A DNA stretch of 13,518 nucleotides from CAYSIX01 sp964431205 (GCA_964431205.1 CAYSIX010000101.1:1-13518); one strand, 5' to 3'; positions 1-6,576 are shown, numbered from the stretch's first letter. Translations and numbers: made by a program. The notes: a model not told the origin generated them from the sequence alone.

Positions 1-28
1 CTGCCCTCTGCCCTCTGCCCTCTGCCCT
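1..28. repeat. CTGCCCT heptamer tandem repeat (4 copies at window edge)
   Basis: Four perfect head-to-tail copies of the 7-mer CTGCCCT occupy the first 28 bases and end three bases before the ribosome binding site of the first gene. The array touches the window edge, so its true length is unknown. Because the unit is not a multiple of three it would shift any frame running through it. It is probably an intergenic microsatellite-like repeat; no protein or RNA function can be read from it. Confidence 0.85.
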
Positions 29-44
29 CGGGAGGATTTGTGGT

Positions 45-464
45 ATGTCTGGACCGGATCGGGCCATACGACATCAGGCAGCGTGGGAGTTCTCGCTGCA
101 GGCATGGTGTCAGCGATTCGCGCCGTGGATGCCGCGGGTTGTGGGATTGGTAGTTCTGCTCGCCGCCGCGGCGAAGGCTCACCTGGGGATTGATCTTGCG
201 GTGAATGCTCCGTTCGTGCTCGGGTATTCCTGGTTCACGGTGCTGATCGTCCTGACGGTCGTGGAGGCTGCGTTCGGCGTGTGGCTCCTGATCCGTCCGG
301 GCCCGCGATTAATCACAGGGAGCGTTGTCGTGTTCGGCGCGATGATCGGCCTGCACGCGAGTCGGTTGCTGGCGGGTGGCGGTGGTGACGGAATTAGGAC
401 ACTGCACGAACCGTCTGCCGAAGACCGCGTGGTGCAGGGGCAGACGCAGCACGTGAGACCGTAA
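45..464 (+). CDS. MauE/DoxX-like membrane protein, short and lacking the Cys pair
   Basis: A 139-residue membrane protein with three predicted membrane segments (about residues 31-49, 60-82 and 87-107). The layout and the 'VEAAFGVWLL' segment resemble MauE-type proteins, which in known cases support disulfide formation in exported proteins, and resemble the N-terminal domain of the gene at 3343. A GGAGGA ribosome binding site (31-36) lies 8 bases before the ATG, so it is probably translated. Where MauE proteins carry a CGC-type motif after the third helix, this one has a Gly-rich run (GGGGDG) followed by a polar tail, and the fourth helix is missing. It may be a degraded or frameshifted copy; no intact continuation was found in the other two frames. 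It lies upstream of the candidate promoter at 506-533, so it is probably not part of the following operon. Confidence 0.55.
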   Translation: MSGPDRAIRHQAAWEFSLQAWCQRFAPWMPRVVGLVVLLAAAAKAHLGIDLAVNAPFVLGYSWFTVLIVLTVVEAAFGVWLLIRPGPRLITGSVVVFGAMIGLHASRLLAGGGGDGIRTLHEPSAEDRVVQGQTQHVRP

Positions 465-505
465 GTCAGGCAGGAGTCTGGACTTGAGGCCAGCAGAACT
501 TTCTA

Positions 506-533
506 TTGGCAAGGTGCAGAATGTAGATAAGAT
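506..533 (+). promoter_or_regulatory. Candidate sigma70-type promoter of the accessory operon
   Basis: TTGGCA (506-511) and TAAGAT (528-533) are separated by 16 bases, matching five and four of the six consensus positions of the -35 and -10 boxes. This sits in the only relatively AT-rich gap before the operon, and would give a leader of roughly 80 bases before the ATG at 621. It is a pattern match only; no transcript start is known. Confidence 0.4.
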
Positions 534-560
534 GGATACAAACCACACTCAACGTTCCTA

Positions 561-584
561 CCCGTTCGGAGCAACGGGAGTTTT
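561..584 (+). promoter_or_regulatory. Leader hairpin, attenuator-like
   Basis: CCCGTT (561-566) and AACGGG (573-578) form a perfect 6-bp stem around a 6-base loop, followed after two bases by TTTT (581-584). It lies between the candidate promoter and the ribosome binding site of the Cys-rich peptide gene. The short T run makes it a weak terminator. It could be an attenuator, an mRNA 5' stabiliser, or the terminator of the upstream gene. Confidence 0.35.
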
Positions 585-620
585 CGCGACATCTCGCAAA
601 TTAATTTAGGAGAAGCACCG

Positions 621-911
621 ATGACACGATGGATTATCCCAGCACTCTGCGGAAGTCTTTTCTTGGGGATCGTGTGGAGTCAAGGCCCCTCCACATTAGC
701 GGGTGACGAATTGAGTATTACAGGAGGGTCTGGTAAACATGAATGCTGCGAGATGCAGGCCTGTCCAAACGGGTGTACCCCTGGCACGCATCACACCCAG
801 AAGACGCTGCGCCATAGCACGTGCAAGCTACATACAAGTTCCTACCCCTGTGGCACTAGTGCCAGTTGTATTAACTACCACCCTAAGCTGGAAAACGGGA
901 ATGATTGCTAG
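621..911 (+). CDS. Small secreted Cys-rich peptide with Gly-Gly motif
   Basis: A 96-residue protein of no family I recognise. Residues 1-20 form a short basic n-region (TR) and a hydrophobic core typical of a Sec signal. The rest is polar and holds eight cysteines (42, 43, 48, 52, 68, 77, 83, 96), several His, and ends on Cys. Just before the cysteines is the stretch D29-ELSITGG-36; 'IxGG' recalls double-glycine leader sites cut by C39 peptidases, and cleavage after G36 would free a 60-residue peptide carrying all eight cysteines. AGGAGA (608-613) lies 7 bases before the ATG, giving a strong start. A gene with a C39-like domain lies two genes downstream. An overlapping +1-frame reading (739-948) is judged a shadow. 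The role, whether structural, toxin-like or metal/thiol-binding, is unknown. Confidence 0.7.
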   Translation: MTRWIIPALCGSLFLGIVWSQGPSTLAGDELSITGGSGKHECCEMQACPNGCTPGTHHTQKTLRHSTCKLHTSSYPCGTSASCINYHPKLENGNDC

Positions 912-984
912 CGGGAGAACGCATCACCGAGTTGTACCGGGTGTATGATCTAGAGCGCTTTATTTGTCGGTGTGAGTGAGAACC

Positions 985-2208
985 ATGATGCAGCGCGATG
1001 GGGCAACGGCCATCGGGATGGTGGCTGTTGTGATGGTGTTTGCGGGTCCGTTACTTGGCGCTCAGGGACTGCCTGAGGATCTAGTCGAGCGGCTAGAGGA
1101 ACAACGATCTGCCCCGGTTGAGATGGTGTCCTTTACACGAGTACGTAATCTTCGTGCACAGCCCGGTGTACAACCCGCGCCTCCGCAAAGCTATTCGACG
1201 TGGTATCGACGATTTGGCGAGTATGAGGAGACGCGACTCTACCAGGAGCGGGACGTATCCTCGGAGTCCGAATCGCTTCACAGGTTGCGCTATGATCAGC
1301 GCGTTTGGCGGGACGACAGCAATCTGTTGAACATCTGGACTTCGGCCGCTGGCGGTCAAACGCGGCGTGTATCGGTCTTTTCGCCCGGCGTGGACCTCGA
1401 CTTGGATCGTCCGGTCGCCGCCTCCGAGCCCACGTTTCGATACGTCACAAGCTCGCGCGATGGCACGGAGTTCGTAGGCCGCTTGCCTGATTGTGATGTT
1501 GTGCAGCTCCTTCTCAGTCAAGCAGATTCTTGGACGCTAGACAACGAGGAGGTCCGAGAAGGCCGGCAAGTTCAGCGATGGCGCGCTCGGTTCCCTGAAA
1601 TCGGATCTCTTGAGGTAGCGCTCGATCGAGGAACGGCGGCTTTGCTCGCGGTCCGTTCTGAGCGTAGGGAGGGGAATTGGTGGATGGCGCGGCTTCCTAA
1701 GGAATTCCGTGTTGGTCAAAACGACCTCGTTCTCCAAAAGGTCCACATCGAGTATTCTGTCACCTATGACTTCGAGGCTGATCCGGACCTGCCTCACCCG
1801 ACTTCAGCACGATATCTCGCACGTGAGATCATGAACGGGGGGATGTATGAAAATGTCTATGAGTTCGTAACGGAGATCCGTTCCTTTCGCCGGTTGTCGG
1901 CTGCTTTTATGGAATCGGCTGAGATGAGCGATTTGCGTTCTCCCGGCATTCCGACTGGACAACGGGTGACCGTCGAAAGCAAGCCGGAACTGAGATTCGT
2001 ATGGGATGGTCGAACCATCTCGCACGATGTTCATGCCGGTACGGTCAAAGTTATCGAAGGCCTAGGTGAAGTTGAGGTTACAGGTCCGATTCGTGGTGTT
2101 TCGGTTGCAAAACCACTCGTCCAGCGTTGGTGGTTCTGGGCACTCCTGATAGCGCTACTCGGAGGAGTAATCACCGTGCTGATAATCCGCCAGCGCAAGG
2201 GAGAGTGA
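985..2208 (+). CDS. Exported protein of unknown function with C-terminal membrane anchor
   Basis: A protein of about 407 residues, with a signal peptide at roughly 1-27 (hydrophobic core MVAVVMVFAGPLLGA), a large exported domain (about 28-378) rich in charged and aromatic beta-strand-like stretches, one transmembrane helix at about 383-402, and a basic tail (RQRKGE) that places the C-terminus in the cytoplasm. It has a single cysteine in the exported part (C170). I do not recognise the domain. The repeated short strands with Trp/Tyr/Arg faintly recall LolA/LolB-type half-barrels, but this is a guess. Starts are possible at GTG 976, ATG 985 and ATG 988; 985 is chosen because an ATG is likelier, although the ribosome binding site is weak in each case. 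It follows the Cys-rich peptide by 73 bases and precedes the C39-rhodanese gene by 38, consistent with one operon. Confidence 0.75.
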   Translation: MMQRDGATAIGMVAVVMVFAGPLLGAQGLPEDLVERLEEQRSAPVEMVSFTRVRNLRAQPGVQPAPPQSYSTWYRRFGEYEETRLYQERDVSSESESLHRLRYDQRVWRDDSNLLNIWTSAAGGQTRRVSVFSPGVDLDLDRPVAASEPTFRYVTSSRDGTEFVGRLPDCDVVQLLLSQADSWTLDNEEVREGRQVQRWRARFPEIGSLEVALDRGTAALLAVRSERREGNWWMARLPKEFRVGQNDLVLQKVHIEYSVTYDFEADPDLPHPTSARYLAREIMNGGMYENVYEFVTEIRSFRRLSAAFMESAEMSDLRSPGIPTGQRVTVESKPELRFVWDGRTISHDVHAGTVKVIEGLGEVEVTGPIRGVSVAKPLVQRWWFWALLIALLGGVITVLIIRQRKGE

Positions 2209-2246
2209 ACAACACATTAGTGTGGCTGACATCCGAGGAAACCTGA

Positions 2247-3356
2247 ATGTTCAGCAGATCCTATTGGTTCAGCGCATTACAGGTTATCGCCATAACTGTG
2301 GTGTTGGCTGACACCACCAGCGTCCTGTACGCCGACCCCGATCAAGCGCAGACCGAGGGATTCGTGGGCAATTACTGCGGGCTTTATGCATGGATGGCCG
2401 CAAGTAAAGTACTGGGTCAGTCAGTGAATCCCGAAGTACTGCTCGACGAGGGGGTGGTTGACAGCCCTAAGGGGTCATCAGCCGCAGCGATACTTCGTGC
2501 GGCCGAGAATCAAGGACTTTCGGCCTGGCCTTTTAAGCACGGGTCGGAGGATATGCTACAGGCGTCCTCACCACCGATTCTCTTGTTGCTGCGGGGTCGC
2601 AGTGACTCTGGAATCGACTATCATCACTGGGTGACGTGGCTTGGACCAAGCACAGAACAAGACGTTCGTTGGTTCGATCCGGATGATGGGCTGCGTGACG
2701 GCTCGATATCTGAATTGGTCGCACGGTGGACAGGCGTCGGAGTTGCACTCGGCCGATCTGAGAATGCACCAAACGAGCTGGCCATTCGCATGGCAGGACT
2801 CTGCCGCCCTACGGCGATTCTGGCGACGACGCTACTTGGTCACCTACTCCTGCGGCGGCTGATGAAATCGACCGCCCTCGGGCGCGAACCCACTTCAGCG
2901 TTTACGCTCTGGGTTCTGACCTGCTGCTTGTGCGGATGGATCTATGCAATGGTCACAACTACGGGCCTGCTGAATGACGCCCAAGCGGCGCGCTTAGTGC
3001 AAACGATGCACGGCTCCTCATTCGCTCGCCTGCTGGACTTGGGCGAGTTTTCAAGGCTCGTTACCGAAGAAGCACTTATCATCGATGCCCGCTACCCGGC
3101 GGATTACGCGGAGGGTCACGTTCCTGGCGCGATCAACGTGCCGGTGTCCTGGTCCACCGAACAAGTCGATGAGTGGGCCAATGGTTTAACGGAGTCGGTT
3201 CGGCAAGACACGGAGGTCGTTGTGTACTGCCAGAGCATCGGATGTGGGTACGACGAGATTGTTGCGGCGCGACTCTATTCAGCAGGCTTTCGACGAATCG
3301 CCTTGTTCCCTCCAGGGTGGATCGTGTGGAAGGAGGCGCTTGATGCAGGTCCGTGA
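2247..3356 (+). CDS. C39-like peptidase / rhodanese fusion membrane protein
   Basis: A 369-residue protein. Residues 1-29 form a signal peptide or anchor. Residues about 35-168 match the stand-alone C39-like cysteine peptidase pattern: C44 in NYCG, H126/H127 in DYHHW, D144 in FDPDDG, then a WTGV stretch. Two membrane helices follow (about 184-202 and 217-242) around a basic loop (RRLMK), which puts both the C39 and the C-terminal domains outside the cytoplasm. Residues about 258-366 are a rhodanese (sulfurtransferase) domain: LIIDAR, EGHVPGAINVP, candidate active C328 in VVYCQ, and a GW-x-x-W ending; C333 adds a second thiol in the loop. No Gln is found at the usual six-residue offset before C44, so activity is not certain. 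GAGGA (2235-2239) lies 7 bases before the ATG. The 3' end overlaps the next gene by 14 bases, so translation is probably coupled. Confidence 0.8.
   Translation: MFSRSYWFSALQVIAITVVLADTTSVLYADPDQAQTEGFVGNYCGLYAWMAASKVLGQSVNPEVLLDEGVVDSPKGSSAAAILRAAENQGLSAWPFKHGSEDMLQASSPPILLLLRGRSDSGIDYHHWVTWLGPSTEQDVRWFDPDDGLRDGSISELVARWTGVGVALGRSENAPNELAIRMAGLCRPTAILATTLLGHLLLRRLMKSTALGREPTSAFTLWVLTCCLCGWIYAMVTTTGLLNDAQAARLVQTMHGSSFARLLDLGEFSRLVTEEALIIDARYPADYAEGHVPGAINVPVSWSTEQVDEWANGLTESVRQDTEVVVYCQSIGCGYDEIVAARLYSAGFRRIALFPPGWIVWKEALDAGP
3331..3336 (+). promoter_or_regulatory. Ribosome binding site that fixes the start of the MauE-fusion gene
   Basis: A perfect AGGAGG lies 6 bases upstream of ATG 3343, inside the last codons of the C39-rhodanese gene. 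The same reading frame opens earlier, at an ATG at 3220, but that start has no comparable site and would overlap the upstream gene by about 137 bases, so 3343 is preferred. Confidence 0.85.
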
Positions 3357-4485
3357 CGACGAGCCTGATCGGCAGGTGTTGAAGGGGCGCATAGACGTAT
3401 CTGTGCTTAACGCTCTAGCTTGGACGACCCGCCTCGCAATCGGAGCGGTGCTGGTGCTGGCCGGTATTGAAAAGGTTCTCAGGCCGTACGAATTTCTACA
3501 CGCTGTTTATGGTTACGGCATTCTTACTGAGTTACAGGGGCTATGGGTTGCCGCGATCCTGCCGTGGTTCGAGATGGCAGTCGGGGTTGCCCTCCTTACA
3601 GGAATGGCGCCGTTTCCAGCGTGGGCCGTGTCGTCGGCGATGTTTGCCACGTTCGCCGGGGCATTGGCGTGGAGCACGTTGCGCGGTGTCTCCGGATCCT
3701 GTGGATGTGGTGGTATCCTTCCGGGCAACGATGAAGTATCGTGGTTTTCGACCTCTCGGGCCGGGGTGCTTAGCCTCATCGCACTGACAATGGCAGTTCT
3801 ATCATGGAGGGCTGATGGTCATTTGAGTCGGCTAGAGCGTAGCCCTACGTCACCTCCCGCTCACGCAATTCGCGGCGCGGTTTGCCTCTTGCTTGGTCTC
3901 CTGGCGCTGACGGGTTGCGGAGAATCGGGGCCGGATCGGGAGGTGCTAGAGGTGGCGTATCGTTGGTCCGACGGTGGCGGATACACCGGCGACGGCCCGG
4001 GCAGTCCAATTGAAATTACCTACGCAGGCGAGACGGTTCTCGCCAAGGGAAGTTCAGGCACGAATTCACTTGGCTTTACGTTCGCGGTGGCTTGGGAGGT
4101 GGCCGAGACGCGCGGATTGTTTGAGGGAAAGTATCTCGAAGAGATCATCCAATTCCAACGGATGTGGTTCCGCGCAGTCCCAGAGGCCGAAAGGCGTGGG
4201 CTCGTCGCCGCGATGGAGATGTTGGGTATCGGCCGTGAAGTGCCGATCGCCGAAGCGCAACCCGGTGACTTTCTTCTGCTGGGCGTTGCGGAGGATCCAG
4301 GCAAGAGCGCCATCTTCCTCGGATGGATCGAGCACGAGGGAGAGTTGATTGGCATGCGTTACCGCACGTCCCGTGATGAACTCGGAGGAATCGACGATGT
4401 GGCGACGGCGTTCAAGGGAACTGGTGTTAGGCAAGGTTGGCTATACCCAGAATACACACTGGTCGGCCGGCTTGACCGTAATTAA
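3343..4485 (+). CDS. MauE domain fused via internal lipobox to degenerate NlpC/P60-like domain
   Basis: A 380-residue protein. Residues about 25-155 are a MauE-type, four-helix redox membrane domain: AGIEKVLRPYEF, WFEMAVGVALL, and the Cys pair C120-G-C122 in GSCGCGG, thought to relay disulfide chemistry to exported proteins. A further hydrophobic stretch (178-190) ends in LTGC (C192), a good lipobox placed inside the protein. Residues about 240-372 resemble NlpC/P60-like papain-fold domains (FTFAVAWE, AQPGDFLLL, AIFLGW, GMRYRTS), but Ser242 stands where the catalytic Cys is expected and Lys321 where the His of a GHS-type motif is expected, so this half is probably a binding pseudoenzyme. There is no in-frame ATG between the halves; TTG 3823 (residue 161) could start a separate lipoprotein. 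The family reading of the second half is from memory and moderate. Confidence 0.72.
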   Translation: MQVRDDEPDRQVLKGRIDVSVLNALAWTTRLAIGAVLVLAGIEKVLRPYEFLHAVYGYGILTELQGLWVAAILPWFEMAVGVALLTGMAPFPAWAVSSAMFATFAGALAWSTLRGVSGSCGCGGILPGNDEVSWFSTSRAGVLSLIALTMAVLSWRADGHLSRLERSPTSPPAHAIRGAVCLLLGLLALTGCGESGPDREVLEVAYRWSDGGGYTGDGPGSPIEITYAGETVLAKGSSGTNSLGFTFAVAWEVAETRGLFEGKYLEEIIQFQRMWFRAVPEAERRGLVAAMEMLGIGREVPIAEAQPGDFLLLGVAEDPGKSAIFLGWIEHEGELIGMRYRTSRDELGGIDDVATAFKGTGVRQGWLYPEYTLVGRLDRN

Positions 4486-4530
4486 CCCTGGCCCTTCTCC
4501 TTACGTGCATCTTGAGAGAGCAGGTGACAC

Positions 4531-5379
4531 ATGATGTGTACCAATAACTGTAGCCGTGCGTTCACTCTAATAGAGTTGATGATCGTTATGGGCATTATCT
4601 CGTTATTGATCGGGATATTGCTGCCGGCGATGAGCTTGGTGCGTGGACGAGCTCGAAGTACGCTCTGCATGAGCAACCTGCGGCAGGTAAACACCGTACT
4701 GCAGTCATTTGCGGCTGACTATCAGGGGCAGTACCCACGTAACCGCTCCGTCTCGACTGGCGATTCAGCAGCGAATCAAACAGCACACAAGACATGGCGA
4801 GCGTTTCTCGTACAAGGCGGGTATCTGCCCGGCGACGCCTCGGAGGAAGGCGAGCCGGTAGGCGACCCTGCCCGCGCCGGTGGTCAGGGAGCAACGGGGC
4901 GACCGGATGTTGGACCGGTGTGGGTCTGTCCGACGGTCTCGGACGCCCCGCTGCGTGAACTGCTCGATGGTTCAAGCCGGTGCGTCGGCGATGTGGCCAG
5001 TCATTATGCCTACAACGGTGAGATTGCTTGGAGAGAATACCCTCTACCTGCGGGACAGGCTGAACCCCCGGGGTCTCTTGTGAAGATCACGAGCCCAAGC
5101 CAGACCATTGTGTTGTTAGAGACCCGGTCGTGGTGGCCAGACCTCAGGCTCAGGTCAATCCAGGGACGCGGCAGGTATCCGGGAGCGGACAAGGATGGGT
5201 CAGGTTATTTCTCGTTCTGGCACGGCAACGGGGCGGGCAACTGGGCGATGTACGATGGCAGCGTCGCCACACGGCGTTTGGTCGATACGCTGGACCCGCA
5301 ATGCATGTGGTTTGCCGAGCTGGCGGAAGCGGGGGCGTACGCCCACACGGTTTATTGGGTGGCTGAGAATTACCGATGA
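4531..5379 (+). CDS. Type II pseudopilin / prepilin-like protein
   Basis: A 282-residue protein with a type II/IV prepilin N-terminus: a short leader ending SRA-10, then FTLIELM with F11 as mature residue 1 and E15 as the conserved Glu at position 5, followed by the hydrophobic helix to about residue 33. Prepilin peptidase would cut A10/F11; Ala rather than Gly at -1 is common in planctomycete pseudopilins. The C-terminal domain has VWVCP (C133) and H231-x10-D242-G243, close to the H-x9-DG element of the planctomycete DUF1559 group but with one extra residue. AGGTGA (4522-4527) serves as the ribosome binding site; ATG 4531 or 4534 may start it. No secretion ATPase or prepilin peptidase is nearby, so it must use machinery encoded elsewhere. 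It follows the MauE fusion by 45 bases. Confidence 0.88.
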   Translation: MMCTNNCSRAFTLIELMIVMGIISLLIGILLPAMSLVRGRARSTLCMSNLRQVNTVLQSFAADYQGQYPRNRSVSTGDSAANQTAHKTWRAFLVQGGYLPGDASEEGEPVGDPARAGGQGATGRPDVGPVWVCPTVSDAPLRELLDGSSRCVGDVASHYAYNGEIAWREYPLPAGQAEPPGSLVKITSPSQTIVLLETRSWWPDLRLRSIQGRGRYPGADKDGSGYFSFWHGNGAGNWAMYDGSVATRRLVDTLDPQCMWFAELAEAGAYAHTVYWVAENYR

Positions 5380-5525
5380 CGCTTCGGATTGTCTTTTTGT
5401 TGATTCTGTTGATTCTCACCGGATGCGTAGCGCCTCAGTCAAGTGCGACGCCGGATTCCATGGTTGAGGCAGACGAGCAAACCGCGAGCGCGCCACCGTG
5501 GTCGCTTGACCGGCCTGTCCACTGA
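5376..5525 (+). CDS. Short lipoprotein overlapping the pseudopilin stop codon
   Basis: A 49-residue product read from an ATG that overlaps the preceding TGA (ATGA at 5376-5379), a classic coupled start. Residues 1-16 are a short basic and hydrophobic signal (MTLR then VFLLILLIL), ending in a lipobox LTGC with C17 as the lipidated residue. The mature part is only 33 residues, acidic and Ser/Pro-rich, with no recognisable domain. The T-rich codons match the preceding accessory genes rather than panB. It is the last gene of the accessory operon. The signal and lipobox are convincing; the function is unknown, and such small lipoproteins may act as structural or assembly partners of the pseudopilin. 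Confidence 0.65.
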   Translation: MTLRIVFLLILLILTGCVAPQSSATPDSMVEADEQTASAPPWSLDRPVH

Positions 5526-5579
5526 GCGGGTCCATTTCGCTTGATGCCGCGTGGCGGCGGCCCGAGTCGCCTGCCCGCG

Positions 5580-5585
5580 TATAAT
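5580..5585 (+). promoter_or_regulatory. TATAAT -10 box of panB, leaderless arrangement
   Basis: A perfect TATAAT ends six bases before ATG 5592, so transcription would begin at or within a base or two of the start codon. No convincing -35 box is visible. The TATAATCC context is the same as at 12524. Confidence 0.5.
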
Positions 5586-5591
5586 CCGGGG

Positions 5592-6437
5592 ATGCAGATT
5601 TCTCCCCTCGAAGAGCGTGTGACGCTGGCGACGCTGCGGCGGATGGTGCGGCAGGGCCGGAAGATCCCGATGCTGACCTGCTACGACGCGACGACGGCGC
5701 GGTGGCTGGCGCGTGGGGGCGTGCCGGCGCTGCTGGTGGGCGACTCGGCCGGGCAGATGATCCTGGGCTACGAGCACACGATCCAGGCGCCGCTGGGGTT
5801 CATGCTGACGATCACGGCGGCGGTGCGTCGGGGGGCGCCCAAGGCGTTCGTGATGGCGGACATGCCGTTCATGAGCTACCAGGCGGACGACGCGGAGGCG
5901 GTGCGCAACGCGGGGCGGTTCATGGTCGAGGGGGGCGCGGACGCGGTGAAGCTGGAGGTGAACGAGGGGTACAGTGAGCTGGTGGCGAAGTTGGCGCGTG
6001 CGGGGGTGCCGGTGGTGGCGCACATCGGGTGGCGGCCTCAGCGGACGCAGCAGGTGGGGGTGCCGGTGGTGGCCGGCCGGACGGATGAGAAGATCGCGGA
6101 GCTGGTGGCGCTGGCGGAGCTGATGCAGCGTCAGGGGGCGGCGATGCTGCTGGTGGAGCAGACGACGGCGGAGGCGGCCGAGCGCGTGGTCGAGGCGGTG
6201 GGGATTCCGGTGATCGGGTGCGGGGCCGGGCCGGCGTGCCACGGGCACGTGATCATCCTGCAGGACTGGCTGGGGATGACGGACTGGAGCCCGTCGTTCG
6301 TGCAGCCGCTGACGAACGGGGGCGACGCGCTGGCGCAGGCGGGGGCGGCGTGGGTGGAGCTGGTGCAGGGCGGCCGGTACCTGGCGGACGATCACCCGTA
6401 CAAGATGACGCCGCGGTCGCAGACGGCGGGCGGATGA
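5592..6437 (+). CDS. panB: 3-methyl-2-oxobutanoate hydroxymethyltransferase
   Basis: A 281-residue protein matching PanB along its full length. It transfers a hydroxymethyl group from methylene-tetrahydrofolate to 2-oxoisovalerate to make ketopantoate, the first committed step of pantothenate and CoA synthesis, in the cytoplasm. Family landmarks are MLTCYDATTA, LLVGDS (D51, metal ligand), ADMPFMSYQ (D90), GGADAVKLE (K120, E122), AHIGWRPQ, the catalytic-region Glu (E189, LVEQT) and IGCGAGP. Length is normal for the family. ATG 5592 is chosen over an in-frame ATG at 5541 because family homology begins after it and a TATAAT box lies directly upstream. The gene is very GC-rich, in clear contrast with the block before it. 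Confidence 0.96.
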   Translation: MQISPLEERVTLATLRRMVRQGRKIPMLTCYDATTARWLARGGVPALLVGDSAGQMILGYEHTIQAPLGFMLTITAAVRRGAPKAFVMADMPFMSYQADDAEAVRNAGRFMVEGGADAVKLEVNEGYSELVAKLARAGVPVVAHIGWRPQRTQQVGVPVVAGRTDEKIAELVALAELMQRQGAAMLLVEQTTAEAAERVVEAVGIPVIGCGAGPACHGHVIILQDWLGMTDWSPSFVQPLTNGGDALAQAGAAWVELVQGGRYLADDHPYKMTPRSQTAGG

Positions 6438-6570
6438 ATCCGAACAGCGGGTCGGGCCGATGCGTAAGATTGGAACGGCACGCCCGACGATGAACCGGCG
6501 GCCGAATTGAACTATTTGAGCTGAGCGAGGCGGCGTCGGTGACGGACCGACCGGCCGACGCAGGGCGCGA

Positions 6571-6576
6571 AAGGAG
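6571..6576 (+). promoter_or_regulatory. Ribosome binding site that fixes the htrA start
   Basis: AAGGAG lies 7 bases before ATG 6584. The frame is open further upstream (a possible start at 6539), but those codons lie before this site and encode a basic stretch that would push the signal anchor inward. A TAAGAT at 6465-6470 is a possible -10 box for this gene. Confidence 0.75.

Noticed and set aside
309..548. - strand frame of 79 codons over the 3' end of the first gene and the promoter region
   Set aside because: No ribosome binding site or domain; it covers the proposed promoter and mirrors the first gene.
739..948. Overlapping 69-codon + strand frame within the Cys-rich peptide gene
   Set aside because: No ribosome binding site and no signal peptide; the 621-911 frame has both.
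3220..3342. Upstream extension of the MauE-fusion gene from ATG 3220
   Set aside because: It overlaps the rhodanese domain coding sequence by about 137 bases, has no good ribosome binding site and gives a Cys/Arg-rich stretch unlike MauE N-termini; AGGAGG fixes the start at 3343.
5439..6395. Long - strand open frame (318 codons) opposite panB
   Set aside because: It is an Arg/His/Pro-rich shadow of a high-GC gene; panB on the + strand is unmistakable.
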